The position numbers and the translations under genes were made by a program. Shown here piece by piece: positions 44,045 to 55,816 of a stretch of 64,000 bases of DNA. Source of the stretch: Lysinibacillus sphaericus (GTDB taxonomy: Bacteria; Bacillota; Bacilli; Bacillales_A; Planococcaceae); NCBI RefSeq assembly GCF_001629735.1, contig NZ_CP015224.1, forward strand, positions 2,604,001 to 2,668,000. Reading direction: 5' to 3'. The notes under the pieces are model-generated. The model saw nothing but the letters and a program-made list of their open reading frames with translations, ran no database searches and was not told where the DNA came from. The first letter of the stretch is position 1. Each line of letters starts with the position of its first letter.

Positions 44045-44485
44045 CTATAATGCAAGTGGTGGTGTCACCAACAACATACCTTCAATCACAAGCTGCTTTT
44101 GCTCATTATAAGAGTGAACAGACACAGTAATCGTATTTTCGTATTTATTAACTGCTGTTACCTCTAAAAGCGTATCAAACAATTCATAATGATAGAGAGG
44201 ACCTAAATATTTTAAATGTTGCTCAATAATTCGTGCACCTGGTCCAGGAATATACTTTGACACAGCTGATGTAATAATACCATTTAACATGATGGTCGGG
44301 ACAATCGGTTTTTCAAAAGGTGTCATCGCCGCATAATCATGTTGAATGTATAGTGGATTACTATCATTCGTGAGCCCCAAATACAACAACAGATCCCTAT
44401 CCTCAATCTTTTCAGTGATATGGATCTTTTCGCCAACTGTAATTTCATCAATTGTCAGACCAAGTTTACTATTTTTTTGAAGCAA
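44045..44485 (-). CDS. MaoC-like hotdog protein with altered active site
   Basis: 146 residues of a single hotdog domain. The (R)-hydratase signature D-x4-H appears as D41-SNPL-Y46, so the catalytic His is Tyr; the following HDYAAMTPFEKPIVPTIMLNG keeps the family shape. It may bind acyl-CoA without hydrating it, or act differently. It lies ahead of phoP, between mdh and phoPR. The role is unknown. Confidence 0.75.
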   Translation of the reverse strand: MLQKNSKLGLTIDEITVGEKIHITEKIEDRDLLLYLGLTNDSNPLYIQHDYAAMTPFEKPIVPTIMLNGIITSAVSKYIPGPGARIIEQHLKYLGPLYHYELFDTLLEVTAVNKYENTITVSVHSYNEQKQLVIEGMLLVTPPLAL

Positions 44486-44590
44486 AGATACGCCAACCCC
44501 TTTTCTATCATACTACATTCATAGTATCAATTTTATGCCAAAAGTACAACGAAAAGCCGAAGTACCCTAAGTCTCACAACACGTATACAT

Positions 44591-44622
44591 AAAAAAACGA
44601 GCAGGAGTTACCTACTCGTTTT
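44591..44622. terminator. Terminator after mdh
   Basis: AACGAG/CTCGTT with inner AGG/CCT pairing and T7 on the minus strand. It lies about 150 bases after the mdh stop; nothing recognisable lies between them. Confidence 0.75.
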
Positions 44623-44769
44623 CTTAATCCAGCAAATACTCATGTACCACTGTTGAACTTCAGATACACAGACACTGCTATATATTTTTTCAATAGCTGA
44701 AATAAAGAGAGATCGATATGCTCCCCTAAAGTTTCTGACGGACAGCACCTTGAGTCGGACATTATTAAC

Positions 44770-45708
44770 CTACACTAGAATTTTCATCACGCTGCGTACT
44801 GCATCTGCCGATTGGTCTAAAGCTTCTTTTTCTTTGTCTGTTAACTCAAGCTCAAAGATTTTTTCAATACCATTTTCGCCAAGTAATGTAGGAACACCCA
44901 GATATAAATCGCTATAGCCATATTCACCTTCTAAATAAGCAATAGATGGAAGAATACGCTTCTGATCTTTTATAATAGCTTCTGCCATTTCAATCAATGC
45001 TGCAGCAGGTGCATAGTACGCTGAACCGTTACCAAGTAAGTTAACGATTTCAGCACCACCATTACGTGTGCGATCTACAATTGCTTCTAGACGTTCAGCA
45101 GAGATTAATGATTCTAATGGAATACCACCTGCAAACGAATAACGTGTTAAAGGCACCATCGTATCTCCATGACCACCTAATACAAAACCAGTAATGTCTT
45201 TCACTGACACATTCAACTCTTCTGCGACAAATGCACAGAAACGCGCCGTATCAAGAACACCGGATTGTCCGATCACACGATTTTTTGGGAAACCAGTTTC
45301 TTTATAGACTGTATAGGTCATGGCATCCACTGGATTGGTAAGTACGATAATTGTGGCATTTGGTGAATGTTTGGCAATCTCTTTGGACACCGTTTTCATG
45401 ACGCCTTGGTTGATTTGTACAAGATCATCACGACTCATACCTGGTTTACGGGCTACTCCAGCTGTAATAATGACTACGTCAGAATCCGCTGTATCCGCAT
45501 AATCGGAAGTACCTTTTACATACGCATCATACCCTTGTATAGGCGCTGCTTCCCACATATCTAAAGCTTTTCCCTTTGTAGGATTTTCTGCTTGAGGGAT
45601 ATCTACTAATACAACGTCACCAAGTTCTTTCTGAGCTGCTAAGAACGCTGCTGTAGCACCTGTAAATCCTCCACCGATTACTGATAATTTTTTACGTTTC
45701 AGAGACAT
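44770..45708 (-). CDS. mdh: Malate dehydrogenase
   Basis: 312 residues from the ATG at 45708, seven bases after AAAGGAG; the open frame to 45771 lacks a site. The motif [16 protein letters not shown] is the Rossmann turn (GxGxxG appears as GGGFTG), with [30 protein letters not shown] and catalytic His in [15 protein letters not shown]-like NAD-dependent malate dehydrogenase of the TCA cycle, downstream of icd and citZ. Confidence 0.95.
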   Translation of the reverse strand: MSLKRKKLSVIGGGFTGATAAFLAAQKELGDVVLVDIPQAENPTKGKALDMWEAAPIQGYDAYVKGTSDYADTADSDVVIITAGVARKPGMSRDDLVQINQGVMKTVSKEIAKHSPNATIIVLTNPVDAMTYTVYKETGFPKNRVIGQSGVLDTARFCAFVAEELNVSVKDITGFVLGGHGDTMVPLTRYSFAGGIPLESLISAERLEAIVDRTRNGGAEIVNLLGNGSAYYAPAAALIEMAEAIIKDQKRILPSIAYLEGEYGYSDLYLGVPTLLGENGIEKIFELELTDKEKEALDQSADAVRSVMKILV

Positions 45709-45891
45709 TTGAATACGCTCCTTTAAAATGGGGTTATATATTTTAAAAGAGGGAGGAGAAATACATCTCACTCCCTCGATTAAACAAGTTCATCGTAAAT
45801 ATTTTATTTAACGAAAATTCACTTTTACCCTAATTATATCGGCATTTATAAGCACACTTTTACGTGAAAATTTCTATATCAGAATAGAAAA

Positions 45892-47154
45892 TTATAAGTT
45901 TTTGATTAACTCATTAGCGAATTCTGAACATTTCACTTCTGTAGCGCCATCCATTAAACGAGCAAAGTCATAAGTTACAACTTTAGAAGAAATTGTTTGC
46001 TCAACAGATTTAGTGATCATGTCAGCAGCCTCTTGCCATCCTAAGTGTTCAAGCATTAATACACCTGAAAGTAATACTGAAGATGGGTTTACTTTATCTA
46101 AACCAGCATATTTTGGAGCTGTACCGTGAGTAGCTTCGAAGATCGCATGTCCAGTTACATAGTTAATGTTAGCTCCTGGAGCGATACCGATACCACCAAC
46201 TTGTGCAGCAAGTGCATCAGAAATATAGTCACCATTTAAGTTCATTGTAGCTACTACATCGAACTCAGTTGGACGAGTTAAGATTTGTTGTAAGAAGATA
46301 TCTGCGATAGAATCTTTTACTAAGATTTTACCTGCTGCTAAAGCATCAGATTGTGCTTTGTTTGCTGCTTCTTCACCTTGTTCAGCTTTGATTGCATCGT
46401 ATTGATTCCAAGTGAAAGTTTGATCAGCAAATTCTTTTTCTGCTAATTCATAACCCCATTTTTTGAATCCACCTTCAGTGAATTTCATGATGTTACCTTT
46501 ATGAACTAAAGTAACAGATGGGCGTTTATGTTTAATTGCATATTCAATAGCAGAACGTACTAAACGCTCAGTACCTTCTTTAGATACAGGTTTTACACCG
46601 ATACCAGAAGTTTCTGGGAAGCGGATTTGATTTACACCAAATTCAGATTGTAGGAAGTTGATGATTTTTTGAGCTTGTTCTGAACCAGATTCGAATTCAA
46701 TACCAGCGTAGATGTCTTCTGTGTTTTCGCGGAAGATAACCATATCAACGTCTTCTGGGCGTTTAACTGGAGAAGGCACTCCATCAAAGTGACGTACTGG
46801 GCGTAAGCATACATATAAGTCAAGTTGTTGACGTAATGCTACGTTAAGAGAGCGGATACCACCACCGATTGGTGTAGTAAGAGGACCTTTGATTGCAATT
46901 AAGTATTCATTAATTTTGTCTAAAGTTTCTTGTGGTAACCATTCACCAGTTTGGTTAAATGCTTTTTCACCAGCTAAAACTTCTAACCATTCAATTTTCT
47001 TTTCACCGTTATAAGCTTTTTCTACTGCTGCGTCGATTACGCGTGATGCTGCTGCCCAGATATCTGGACCAATTCCATCACCTTCGATGAAAGGAATTAC
47101 TGGATTATTTGGTACATTAAGTACGCCATTTTCAACTACAATTTTGTTTGACAT
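45892..47154 (-). CDS. icd: Isocitrate dehydrogenase (NADP)
   Basis: 420 residues from the ATG at 47154, after AGGAGG. Motifs: [12 protein letters not shown], the regulatory/active-site Ser in [33 protein letters not shown], and [12 protein letters not shown] for cofactor. It makes 2-oxoglutarate and NADPH. A strong hairpin sits between citZ and icd. Confidence 0.96.
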   Translation of the reverse strand: MSNKIVVENGVLNVPNNPVIPFIEGDGIGPDIWAAASRVIDAAVEKAYNGEKKIEWLEVLAGEKAFNQTGEWLPQETLDKINEYLIAIKGPLTTPIGGGIRSLNVALRQQLDLYVCLRPVRHFDGVPSPVKRPEDVDMVIFRENTEDIYAGIEFESGSEQAQKIINFLQSEFGVNQIRFPETSGIGVKPVSKEGTERLVRSAIEYAIKHKRPSVTLVHKGNIMKFTEGGFKKWGYELAEKEFADQTFTWNQYDAIKAEQGEEAANKAQSDALAAGKILVKDSIADIFLQQILTRPTEFDVVATMNLNGDYISDALAAQVGGIGIAPGANINYVTGHAIFEATHGTAPKYAGLDKVNPSSVLLSGVLMLEHLGWQEAADMITKSVEQTISSKVVTYDFARLMDGATEVKCSEFANELIKNL

Positions 47155-47182
47155 TCTGTTGCCTCCTAAATTCATAATCATA

Positions 47183-47208
47183 GGACTGTGTTAGTGATAA
47201 CACAGTCC
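47183..47208. repeat. Perfect intercistronic hairpin between citZ and icd
   Basis: GGACTGTGTTA and TAACACAGTCC, 11-base arms, 4-base loop. No T-run follows, so it should not terminate strongly; it could protect or separate the citZ and icd mRNAs. Confidence 0.8.
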
Positions 47209-47233
47209 CAAACATTCTAGCATATTTTCCAAA

Positions 47234-48349
47234 TTAGCGCTCGCTGATTGGAACATATTTTTGCATGCCTGGTCCAACATACTCAGCACGTGGACGGATT
47301 AGGCGGTTATTTGCATATTGCTCAAGGATGTGTGCCACCCAACCTGAAGTACGTGATACTGCGAAAATTGGTGTGAACAGGTCATGATCAATACCTAAAG
47401 AATCATACACTGACGCAGAGAAGAAATCTACGTTAGCTGGTAATTTCTTTTGTTCTACGATCATGTCATGGATTTTAACTGACATTTCATAAAGCTCTGG
47501 TTTACCAGTTAGTTCAGTTAATTTTTTAGACATTACGCGTAAATGTGGTGCACGAGGGTCGCCTTTGCGATATACACGGTGACCGAAGCCCATGATTTTT
47601 TCTTTGTTGTCTAATTTATTTTGAATGTAAGATTCAACATTTTCAAGTGAGCCAATTTCAGTTAACATTTTCATAACTTGCTCATTTGCTCCACCATGAA
47701 GTGGCCCTTTTAACGCGCCGATTGCCGCAGTTACCCCTGAATAAACATCTGATAATGTAGCTACACATACACGTGCAGTGAATGTAGATGCATTTAACTC
47801 ATGGTCAGCATGCAATACTAATGCTTTGTCGAAAGCTTCAATTTCAATATCTGCTGGCTCTTCGCCTTTAAGCATGTATAAGAAGTTTGCCGCATATCCT
47901 AGTTCAGGTTTTGGTGAAACTGGTTCTAAACCTTTACGAACACGCGCAAATGCAGTCACTACTGTAGCAATTTTAGCTTGAAGACGAATTGCTTTACGGT
48001 AGTTTGCTTCTGGGTCCATAACATCCGCTTCTTCATCGAATACACCAAGTAAAGATACTGCAGTACGTAGTGCAGCCATTGGATGTACAGTTGAAAGTGG
48101 GTATGTTTTGAATTGGTCGACAATCGCTTGCGGAATTGACATATTGTCTGCCAATTGTTGTTTTAATTCAGCTAGCTCGTCCGCTTTTGGTAAACGAGTA
48201 TGCCATAACAAGTAAATTACCTCTTCAAATGACGCATTTTGTGCTAAATCATCAATGTTGTAACCAACATATGTAAGTGTGTCATCGATAATTGAACTGA
48301 TTTTAGATTCCGCTGCTACGATACCTTCTAAACCTTTAGTTGCTGACAT
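47234..48349 (-). CDS. citZ: Citrate synthase
   Basis: 371 residues. The motifs GPLHGGANEQVMKML, GFGHRVYRKGDPRAPHL and the catalytic Asp region NVDFFSASVYDSLGI are present. The protein starts MSATKGLEGIVAAESKIS, like B. subtilis CitZ. First gene of citZ-icd-mdh. Controls upstream include a cre-like site at the start of transcription and a leader hairpin. Confidence 0.96.
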   Translation of the reverse strand: MSATKGLEGIVAAESKISSIIDDTLTYVGYNIDDLAQNASFEEVIYLLWHTRLPKADELAELKQQLADNMSIPQAIVDQFKTYPLSTVHPMAALRTAVSLLGVFDEEADVMDPEANYRKAIRLQAKIATVVTAFARVRKGLEPVSPKPELGYAANFLYMLKGEEPADIEIEAFDKALVLHADHELNASTFTARVCVATLSDVYSGVTAAIGALKGPLHGGANEQVMKMLTEIGSLENVESYIQNKLDNKEKIMGFGHRVYRKGDPRAPHLRVMSKKLTELTGKPELYEMSVKIHDMIVEQKKLPANVDFFSASVYDSLGIDHDLFTPIFAVSRTSGWVAHILEQYANNRLIRPRAEYVGPGMQKYVPISER

Positions 48350-48381
48350 AAATTATCGCTCCCTCATATTTATATTTTGTT

Positions 48382-48408
48382 GTAAATGCGTTTTTTTCTT
48401 GCATTTAC
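48382..48408 (-). promoter_or_regulatory. Leader hairpin of citZ mRNA
   Basis: GTAAATGC (48382-48389) and GCATTTAC (48401-48408) are perfect arms around 11 bases, 33 bases ahead of the citZ ATG. It may be a dyad for CcpC-like control or an RNA target, since B. subtilis aconitase is reported to bind the citZ leader. Both readings are inference. Confidence 0.5.
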
Positions 48409-48433
48409 GGATTTTGCTCATATGAACCATTAA

Positions 48434-48481
48434 GTAAATCGCTTACATTGCTATTATAATCATTTTTGACAGCTTTGTGAA
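48434..48481 (-). promoter_or_regulatory. citZ promoter with overlapping cre-like site
   Basis: TTCACA (48481-48476), 17 bases, TATAAT (48458-48453) on the minus strand. TGTAAGCGATTTAC (48447-48434) matches the cre consensus WTGNAARCGNWWWCAW except at the final CA and would cover the start point near 48446. Repression by CcpA is likely. Confidence 0.65.
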
Positions 48482-48587
48482 TGAAAATCCTCCAAATAAA
48501 GAAAAAGACGTCCGAACGACTATATATATGCCCTAAAGAGTTTTTTTTGTATTTTTTGACATTATGATTTGAGGTGATTTTGTTAAA

Positions 48588-49553
48588 ATGAGGAATTTAA
48601 AGTATTTTTCATACGAAAGAACCACAAGTATTTTACTGTTTATCTTTTATTTAGTCATACTTTGGTTCGTGCTGCCAGTTTCACTCGCGATTTTTTTATC
48701 ATTTTCGACGTATCCTATCATAAATTTTTTGCATAAATATTGTAGGATCGCCTATTGGATAGCAGCAATAATTGTGGAGGTATTGATTTTAACTTGTATT
48801 TTTTTGCTTGTTGTCATATCCATCAACAGTGTAATTGTCATCTTTCCGGAGATACGTAATACATTACAAAACTTCCCACTTTTCAGTGAATATGAATCGA
48901 TGTTTATACAAGTTTTAAAGGAGAAATCACTTTCTATTTTTGATTCGATCATTATATATACAGCTGATCTTTTCCAATTATTAATGAAACATGTCATTGA
49001 GGTATTCATTTTCTTGGTAGCTTATTATTTCGCTTTACTTGAAACACGTAAATCACGCTATTGGTTTTTTCAATATGTGCCAAAGAAATATCGTCATGAG
49101 TGGCAATCACATTTTGCGAAAATCATGCAACTTTTTCATTATTTTATATTTGTGGAATTTCAATTATTTACAATTACCTTACTTATTCTTTGTGGAGGCT
49201 TTATGATCCTTCAGTTTGAACAAGCTATTATTAAAGCTTTTATTGTCGCATTTGCAGATGTACTGCCATTTTTCGGTATTGGTGTATTTCTTGTACCGAT
49301 GAGTATTTATTTTTATTTCAATGGTAATACATTTTTATGTGTAGCCATTTTACTATTGTATTTATTTGTACAATTAACAAGGCAGCTAGCTGACTCCATG
49401 CTTTGGTCCAACACGCTTCAATTACGTACATTCCATACATTTTTCATCAGCGCCGCCTCTATTCTATTATTTGGCTTTTATGGAATATTACTTAGCCCAA
49501 TCTTTTTATTTTTAGCAGTTAAGCTAAAAGAAAACTCTATCTTTGAACGATAA
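48588..49553 (+). CDS. ytvI: PerM/AI-2E-family membrane protein, YtvI-like
   Basis: 321 residues with about seven to eight helices in the family pattern: two N-terminal pairs, a hydrophilic middle (about 90-125), then YYFALLETRKSRYWFFQYVP and the C-terminal cluster with FADVLPFFGIG. In B. subtilis ytvI sits between citZ and fxsA, as here. It is about 50 residues shorter than usual YtvI proteins (371). The transported solute is unknown. It overlaps fxsA convergently by 17 bases. Confidence 0.8.
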   Translation: MRNLKYFSYERTTSILLFIFYLVILWFVLPVSLAIFLSFSTYPIINFLHKYCRIAYWIAAIIVEVLILTCIFLLVVISINSVIVIFPEIRNTLQNFPLFSEYESMFIQVLKEKSLSIFDSIIIYTADLFQLLMKHVIEVFIFLVAYYFALLETRKSRYWFFQYVPKKYRHEWQSHFAKIMQLFHYFIFVEFQLFTITLLILCGGFMILQFEQAIIKAFIVAFADVLPFFGIGVFLVPMSIYFYFNGNTFLCVAILLLYLFVQLTRQLADSMLWSNTLQLRTFHTFFISAASILLFGFYGILLSPIFLFLAVKLKENSIFER

Positions 49554-49926
49554 TAAATTGACCTTTTTTCATTTTTTTACGCATCCAATAATAGACAACT
49601 GGTTGGAACATTTTTCGTGAAAAAGGCAGAAGCAGTAGTAAGCCAATAATATCTGTAATAAACCCTGGTAATGCTAAAAGTAGCCCACCACTAAAAGTTA
49701 ATAATGTATCTACCAACGCAGATCCCGGAGCCTCTCCACGTGCTAATGTATTTTTTACACTTTGGACAGAATTCATACCTTTATTTTTCATTACATAAAT
49801 CCCAAGTACACTAGTGACAATAATGAGTAATAATGTACTTAAAACACCAATGTTTTGTCCAATAACTATTAATAACGCCAATTCGGCTAATGCGTAGACA
49901 ATGAAACCAAGAAAAATTTTTCGCAT
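49537..49926 (-). CDS. fxsA: FxsA-family membrane protein
   Basis: 129 residues from the ATG at 49926, after AAAGGAG; the frame to 50070 is open but has no site. Two N-terminal helices, GIYVMKNKGM, then LTFSGGLLLALPGFITDIIGLLLLLP, the FxsA signature. In E. coli FxsA overproduction relieves phage T7 F exclusion; the native role is unknown. Called YtwI in B. subtilis. Confidence 0.9.
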   Translation of the reverse strand: MRKIFLGFIVYALAELALLIVIGQNIGVLSTLLLIIVTSVLGIYVMKNKGMNSVQSVKNTLARGEAPGSALVDTLLTFSGGLLLALPGFITDIIGLLLLLPFSRKMFQPVVYYWMRKKMKKGQFIIVQR

Positions 49927-50107
49927 ATTTTTCTCCTTTCTACTTGAAAAGGTATACCTTATATACGTTATTATAGCCCATTTAGTTTCATAAAAAAATG
50001 AATGCCTCTCATCAAATAATACCAAATCACTTTTGTTTATTAATGGAGATATAATTAAGAAGCTTTCCATATAGCACTTAATATAGTTAATTTGTACAAC
50101 CCTTATT

Positions 50108-50145
50108 AAAAAGCTCTAGTACAACAAATCACACTAGAGCTTTTT
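50108..50145. terminator. Terminator of pyk
   Basis: AAAAAGCTCTAGT and ACTAGAGCTTTTT perfect 13-base arms with a 12-base loop. Confidence 0.88.
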
Positions 50146-50153
50146 GTTTATTA

Positions 50154-51914
50154 TTAAAGAACGCTAGCATGTCCTTTATAGATAACGCCTGTTTCAGCAT
50201 CCATCGTAATTTCTTGACCATGGCGTAATAATGTTGTTGCTTCTTTTACACCAACAATTACAGGGATACCAAGACTTAGTCCAACTACTGCAGCATGACT
50301 CGTTAGTCCACCTTCTTCAGTAATTAGCCCTATACAATTTTCTATTGCTGGCATCATTTCACGGTCTGAACCCACTGTTACAAGAATACTTCCTTCTGTA
50401 TCATAAGCAAGTGCTTCAGCTGCATTTTTAGCGATTACCGTTTTACCTACAACGGATGCCTTGCCAATTCCTTGACCACGAGCAAGTAAATCGCCAATAA
50501 TGTGTACTTTCATTAGGTTTGTTGTTCCTGCTTCTCCAACAGGCACACCTGCTGTAATTACAACAGCATCACCATGTGTGACGAAACCATGCTTCAAGCT
50601 TTCATCCACAGCTAATTCTAAAATCTCATCTGTTGTTGTAACACGTTGGCAAACAATTGGATGCACACCCCATACTAAAGTTAATGTTTGGGCTGTATTT
50701 GTTGAGCCTGTTACTGCAACAATTGGTACACCAGGTCGATATTTGGCAATCATTCTAGCTGTATTACCACTTTCTGTTGGTGCTAATACGGCTTTAACAC
50801 CTAAATTAATGGATGTATACGCGACTGCTTGTGAAATAGCTTCTGTCATATTGGCTTCTTTTTCACGACTACGTGTAGAAACAATCGATTTATAATCTAA
50901 CGAATTTTCAGTACGTTGAGCAATTTTATTCATGGTTTGTACTGACTCCACTGGATATAGACCTGCAGCAGTTTCTCCTGACAACATAATCGCATCTGTA
51001 CCATCAATGATTGCATTCGCTACATCACTTGCTTCTGCACGTGTTGGACGTGGGTTACGTTGCATTGAATCCAACATTTGAGTGGCCGTAATAACGGGTT
51101 TCCCTACTTGATTACATTTTAAAATTAATTTCTTTTGTACAAGTGGTACTTCTTCTGCTGGAATTTCAACACCAAGATCTCCACGTGCTACCATTAATCC
51201 ATCAGACACAAGGATAATCTCATCTATATTATCGACACCCTCTTGGTTTTCAATTTTAGGAATGATTTGGATATGCCCACCGCCATTTTGCTCAAGCAAC
51301 TCACGAATTTCTAGTACATCTTTTGCGCGACGAACGAATGAAGCAGCAATGAAGTCAACGCCTTGCTCAATACCAAATAAAATATCCTGTGCATCCTTTT
51401 CTGTAATACCTGGAAGCTGTACAGATACACCTGGTACGTTAACACCCTTTTTATTTTTTAAAACACCAGCATTTTCTACAATCGTATGAATTAAACCTTT
51501 TTCAACATCTGTAGCTAATACACGTAATTGAATAAGACCATCATCAAGTAAAATAATGGAGTTTTGTTCAACATCTTCTACTAATTGCTCATACGTAACA
51601 GAAAAGCTTGTCTCCGTGCCTTCCACTTCAGTCATTGAAATATCAATCACTTGACCAGCTGTTAAATGAAGCTCACCATTTTTCATGTTATGCGTACGAA
51701 TTTCAGGACCTTTTGTGTCTAATAAAATTCCTACTGGTTTATTTAACTTTTGTGCCACTTCACGAATTAAATGAATTCGCCCCGCATGCTCTTCATGAGA
51801 GCCATGTGAAAAATTCAAGCGGGCTACATTCATACCTGCTTCAATTAATTTTTCTAATGTTTCTGATGACTCACTTGCAGGTCCAATTGTACATACGATT
51901 TTTGTTTTTCTCAT
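50154..51914 (-). CDS. pyk: Pyruvate kinase with extra C-terminal PEP-utilising domain
   Basis: 586 residues. The core (about 1-470) has [14 protein letters not shown], the K+/Mg2+ site [17 protein letters not shown], and [12 protein letters not shown]. The last about 110 residues carry the phosphohistidine swivel-like domain found in Bacillales ([14 protein letters not shown], where the His is conserved). It makes ATP and pyruvate from PEP. It follows pfkA by 26 bases and is probably co-transcribed. Confidence 0.96.
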   Translation of the reverse strand: MRKTKIVCTIGPASESSETLEKLIEAGMNVARLNFSHGSHEEHAGRIHLIREVAQKLNKPVGILLDTKGPEIRTHNMKNGELHLTAGQVIDISMTEVEGTETSFSVTYEQLVEDVEQNSIILLDDGLIQLRVLATDVEKGLIHTIVENAGVLKNKKGVNVPGVSVQLPGITEKDAQDILFGIEQGVDFIAASFVRRAKDVLEIRELLEQNGGGHIQIIPKIENQEGVDNIDEIILVSDGLMVARGDLGVEIPAEEVPLVQKKLILKCNQVGKPVITATQMLDSMQRNPRPTRAEASDVANAIIDGTDAIMLSGETAAGLYPVESVQTMNKIAQRTENSLDYKSIVSTRSREKEANMTEAISQAVAYTSINLGVKAVLAPTESGNTARMIAKYRPGVPIVAVTGSTNTAQTLTLVWGVHPIVCQRVTTTDEILELAVDESLKHGFVTHGDAVVITAGVPVGEAGTTNLMKVHIIGDLLARGQGIGKASVVGKTVIAKNAAEALAYDTEGSILVTVGSDREMMPAIENCIGLITEEGGLTSHAAVVGLSLGIPVIVGVKEATTLLRHGQEITMDAETGVIYKGHASVL

Positions 51915-51940
51915 TTTTTGCCCACTCCGTTTATAACAAA

Positions 51941-53211
<1,271 letters not shown>

Positions 53212-54168
53212 TTATACTTCTGTATATTGTCCGATTTTTTTGAACTTTTCATAACGATCGTTAATTAATTGTTCTCCATTTAGAGAATTTAATGCATGAA
53301 GTGTAGTGCTAATGCATTCTTTAATATAAAGTGCCTGTTTTGCTACATTGCGATGCGCACCACCAATAATCTCAGGTATGATACCATCTATAACACCAAG
53401 CTCTTTTAAATCCGGTGCTGTTATTCGCATTGCTTCAGCCGCTTGCTTAGCAAGGCTACCATCACGCCATAAAATCGACGCTGCTCCTTCTGGAGAAATA
53501 ACGGAATATGTTGAGTTTTCAAGCATAAAGACACGGTTTGCTACACCTAATGCTAAGGCACCGCCACTTCCTCCTTCTCCAATCACAATACTGATGACTG
53601 GAACTGTTAAGCCTGCCATTTCAACAAGGTTTCTAGCAATTGCTTCACTTTGCCCTCGTTCTTCTGCAGCTTTACCTGGATAAGCACCTTTTGTATCGAT
53701 AAAACAAATAATTGGCCGTTTGAATTTTTCTGCTTGCTTCATCAAACGTAAGGCTTTACGATACCCTTCTGGGTGAGGCATACCAAAATTACGTCGTATA
53801 TTTTCTTTTGTAGATTTCCCACGTTGGTGTCCGATTATTGTTACAGGTTGCCCTTCAAAAATACCAATTCCACCAAGGATTGCAGCATCATCACCAAAAG
53901 TACGATCTCCATGCAACTCAATAAAATTCTCACATATCGCTTCAATATATTGTAAAGTAGTAGGTCTTTCTGGATGTCTTGCTACTTGCACACGATCCCA
54001 CGGCTTCATATTCGCATAAATAGATTGCTCTAATTGTGATAACCGTGTTTCTAATTTCTCAATCTCACCTGTCATATCTACATCTGCTTCAGTAGCAATT
54101 GTTTTTAATTCATCAATTTTTTCTCGTAGTTGGATAACTGGTTCTTCAAAAGCTAAATTTTTAGACAT
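53212..54168 (-). CDS. accA: Acetyl-CoA carboxylase carboxyltransferase alpha subunit
   Basis: 318 residues. A coiled N-terminal arm (about 5-50) precedes the crotonase-like domain with [55 protein letters not shown] (in adjoining parts) and [13 protein letters not shown], the oxyanion region. With AccD it moves CO2 from biotin to acetyl-CoA. It overlaps accD by eight bases. Confidence 0.96.
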   Translation of the reverse strand: MSKNLAFEEPVIQLREKIDELKTIATEADVDMTGEIEKLETRLSQLEQSIYANMKPWDRVQVARHPERPTTLQYIEAICENFIELHGDRTFGDDAAILGGIGIFEGQPVTIIGHQRGKSTKENIRRNFGMPHPEGYRKALRLMKQAEKFKRPIICFIDTKGAYPGKAAEERGQSEAIARNLVEMAGLTVPVISIVIGEGGSGGALALGVANRVFMLENSTYSVISPEGAASILWRDGSLAKQAAEAMRITAPDLKELGVIDGIIPEIIGGAHRNVAKQALYIKECISTTLHALNSLNGEQLINDRYEKFKKIGQYTEV

Positions 54169-55018
54169 GTTGCACGCCGCCTTTCGTATGCATTTTTACA
54201 AGTAATGAAACTTGTTTACGTAAATCTTTGCGAGGGAAAATGGCATCCAATTGGCCATGCTCTAATAAAAATTCGGCTGTTTGGAAATCATTCGGTAGTT
54301 TTTCTCTTACAGTTTCTTCAATGACACGACGACCAGCAAAGCCAATCAATGCTTGTGGTTCTGCAATATTTATATCACCTACAGAGGCAAAGCTTGCTGA
54401 AACCCCACCAGTTGTAGGATGCGTTAAAATAGAAATAAACAATAAGCCTTGATCACTATGACGCTTTAAAGCAACACTTGTTTTTGCCATTTGCATTAAA
54501 GATAGTACACCTTCTTGCATACGTGCACCACCACTAGCCGTAAAGATAATAAAAGGCACACCTAATTCAGTTGCTTTTTCTACTGCACGAGTAATTTTTT
54601 CGCCCACAACTGAACCCATGGAACCCATACGGAAGTGAGAATCCATAATGGCCACAACAATTTCCTCTCCGTCTAATGTACCAACACCCGTTAGCACAGC
54701 TTCATTCAAGCCCGTTTTTTCTTGGTCAGCTGAAATTTTCTCCACATATGCTGGGAAGTTTAATGGATTGCTTGTTTGTAAATGGTCATCCATCGAAACA
54801 AATGAACCTTCATCCAAGAAGTAGTCTACACGTTCTTGTGCAGTCATTTTGAAATGATGACTACATTTCGTACACACTTTATGATTTTTTTCTAGTTCTT
54901 TCGTTAATTGAATATGGCGGCATTCAGGACATTTTGTCATTAATCCTTCTGGAAATGCTTTTTCCTGTCCATCCTCTTTCTTTTTTCGGTTACCACTAAA
55001 TAAGCTACGTATTGCCAT
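54161..55018 (-). CDS. accD: Acetyl-CoA carboxylase carboxyltransferase beta subunit
   Basis: 285 residues with the N-terminal zinc ribbon CPEC-x15-CTKC and the carboxyltransferase core [18 protein letters not shown] and [12 protein letters not shown]. First step of fatty acid synthesis. It follows the GntR gene by 24 bases, so the regulator probably shares its transcript. Confidence 0.96.
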   Translation of the reverse strand: MAIRSLFSGNRKKKEDGQEKAFPEGLMTKCPECRHIQLTKELEKNHKVCTKCSHHFKMTAQERVDYFLDEGSFVSMDDHLQTSNPLNFPAYVEKISADQEKTGLNEAVLTGVGTLDGEEIVVAIMDSHFRMGSMGSVVGEKITRAVEKATELGVPFIIFTASGGARMQEGVLSLMQMAKTSVALKRHSDQGLLFISILTHPTTGGVSASFASVGDINIAEPQALIGFAGRRVIEETVREKLPNDFQTAEFLLEHGQLDAIFPRKDLRKQVSLLVKMHTKGGVQHV

Positions 55019-55042
55019 GTTTGACTCCCCCTTTGTTGTTGT

Positions 55043-55684
55043 CTAAGTGCTTTGTACAGTACTCATCCACTGCTCATAAGCTTTTAGTGCTTCTTTTTCG
55101 TACCCTAGCTGCATCGATTTCAACATGGTTTGAATGATTATTTTTTCATCTTCTGTTGAGTTTCGATTTAAACGGTCGCCATCGTAAGCTGCCAACTGAA
55201 ACCAGATTTTTAATGATAAACGATTGCCTGTTGTGATTAGAAGTTCTCGCAATATATCACGACAATTAATCATACCTTCTAATTCTAGTTTCACAAAAAA
55301 ACTATCCCACACAGGTAGTGTGCGAAGAATCTCTGTACAACTTATTACGCGAATAGCTTCCTTTTCATGAATTTGTCGCGTAAATTCGACATCTTTTTTC
55401 GATTTTTCATCTTCTAATATAAACATCGACAGTATTTCTACAAGCTGATGCTTATGTGTGGAAGCAAGAAAAGTACCACCACCATGTCTCGTTTCAATAA
55501 GACCTAGTAATTCTAGACTTCGCAATGCCTCTCTGACAGAGGATCGCCCGACACCTAGACGCTCCGATAAGACTCGTTCGGAGGGAAGCTTTTCACCTGC
55601 TTGTATTTTTTCCATTTTAATGAGTTGACGTAGTTGTTGGACGATTTCTAAAAACACTTTTTTTTGTTCGGTTTTTTTATCCAT
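55043..55684 (-). CDS. GntR/FadR-family transcriptional regulator
   Basis: 213 residues: a winged helix-turn-helix (about 10-75; AGEKLPSERVLSERLGVGRSSVREALRSLELLGLIETRHGGGTFL in adjoining parts) and a helical C-terminal domain (about 85-213) of the FadR/FCD group but without a clear set of metal-binding His. A 21-base palindrome just ahead of it is a likely operator. As it sits in front of accDA it may tie fatty acid synthesis to acyl-CoA or a carbon signal. B. subtilis has ytsJ near this place instead. Confidence 0.85.
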   Translation of the reverse strand: MDKKTEQKKVFLEIVQQLRQLIKMEKIQAGEKLPSERVLSERLGVGRSSVREALRSLELLGLIETRHGGGTFLASTHKHQLVEILSMFILEDEKSKKDVEFTRQIHEKEAIRVISCTEILRTLPVWDSFFVKLELEGMINCRDILRELLITTGNRLSLKIWFQLAAYDGDRLNRNSTEDEKIIIQTMLKSMQLGYEKEALKAYEQWMSTVQST

Positions 55685-55705
55685 ACGACTAACTCCCCTT
55701 ATCAG

Positions 55706-55726
55706 AAAAGTGGTCTGACCACTTTT
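55706..55726. promoter_or_regulatory. FadR-like operator of gntR-accDA
   Basis: AAAAGTGGTC-T-GACCACTTTT is a perfect palindrome with 10-base arms. Its core TGGTCTGACCA matches the operator style of FadR-type GntR proteins. It lies 22 bases ahead of the start codon, so binding should block transcription or elongation. Confidence 0.75.
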
Positions 55727-55768
55727 TAACGTTGACTCTAGCTTACAGAATAACTGTTAAAAAGTAAA

Positions 55769-55798
55769 GAAAAAACTGCATAAAATTCAATGCAGTTT
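55769..55798 (-). terminator. Terminator of dnaE
   Basis: AAACTGCAT and ATGCAGTTT arms with an 8-base loop and T-rich tail on the minus strand. Confidence 0.85.
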
Positions 55799-55816
55799 CT
55801 TAATTCTTGTTTCATT

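Noticed and set aside
46632-46823. Open frame inside icd in another frame
   Set aside because: It is a shadow of a conserved coding sequence with no binding site.
48752-49009. 85-residue open frame antisense to ytvI
   Set aside because: It has no binding site and lies within a gene supported by family pattern and synteny.
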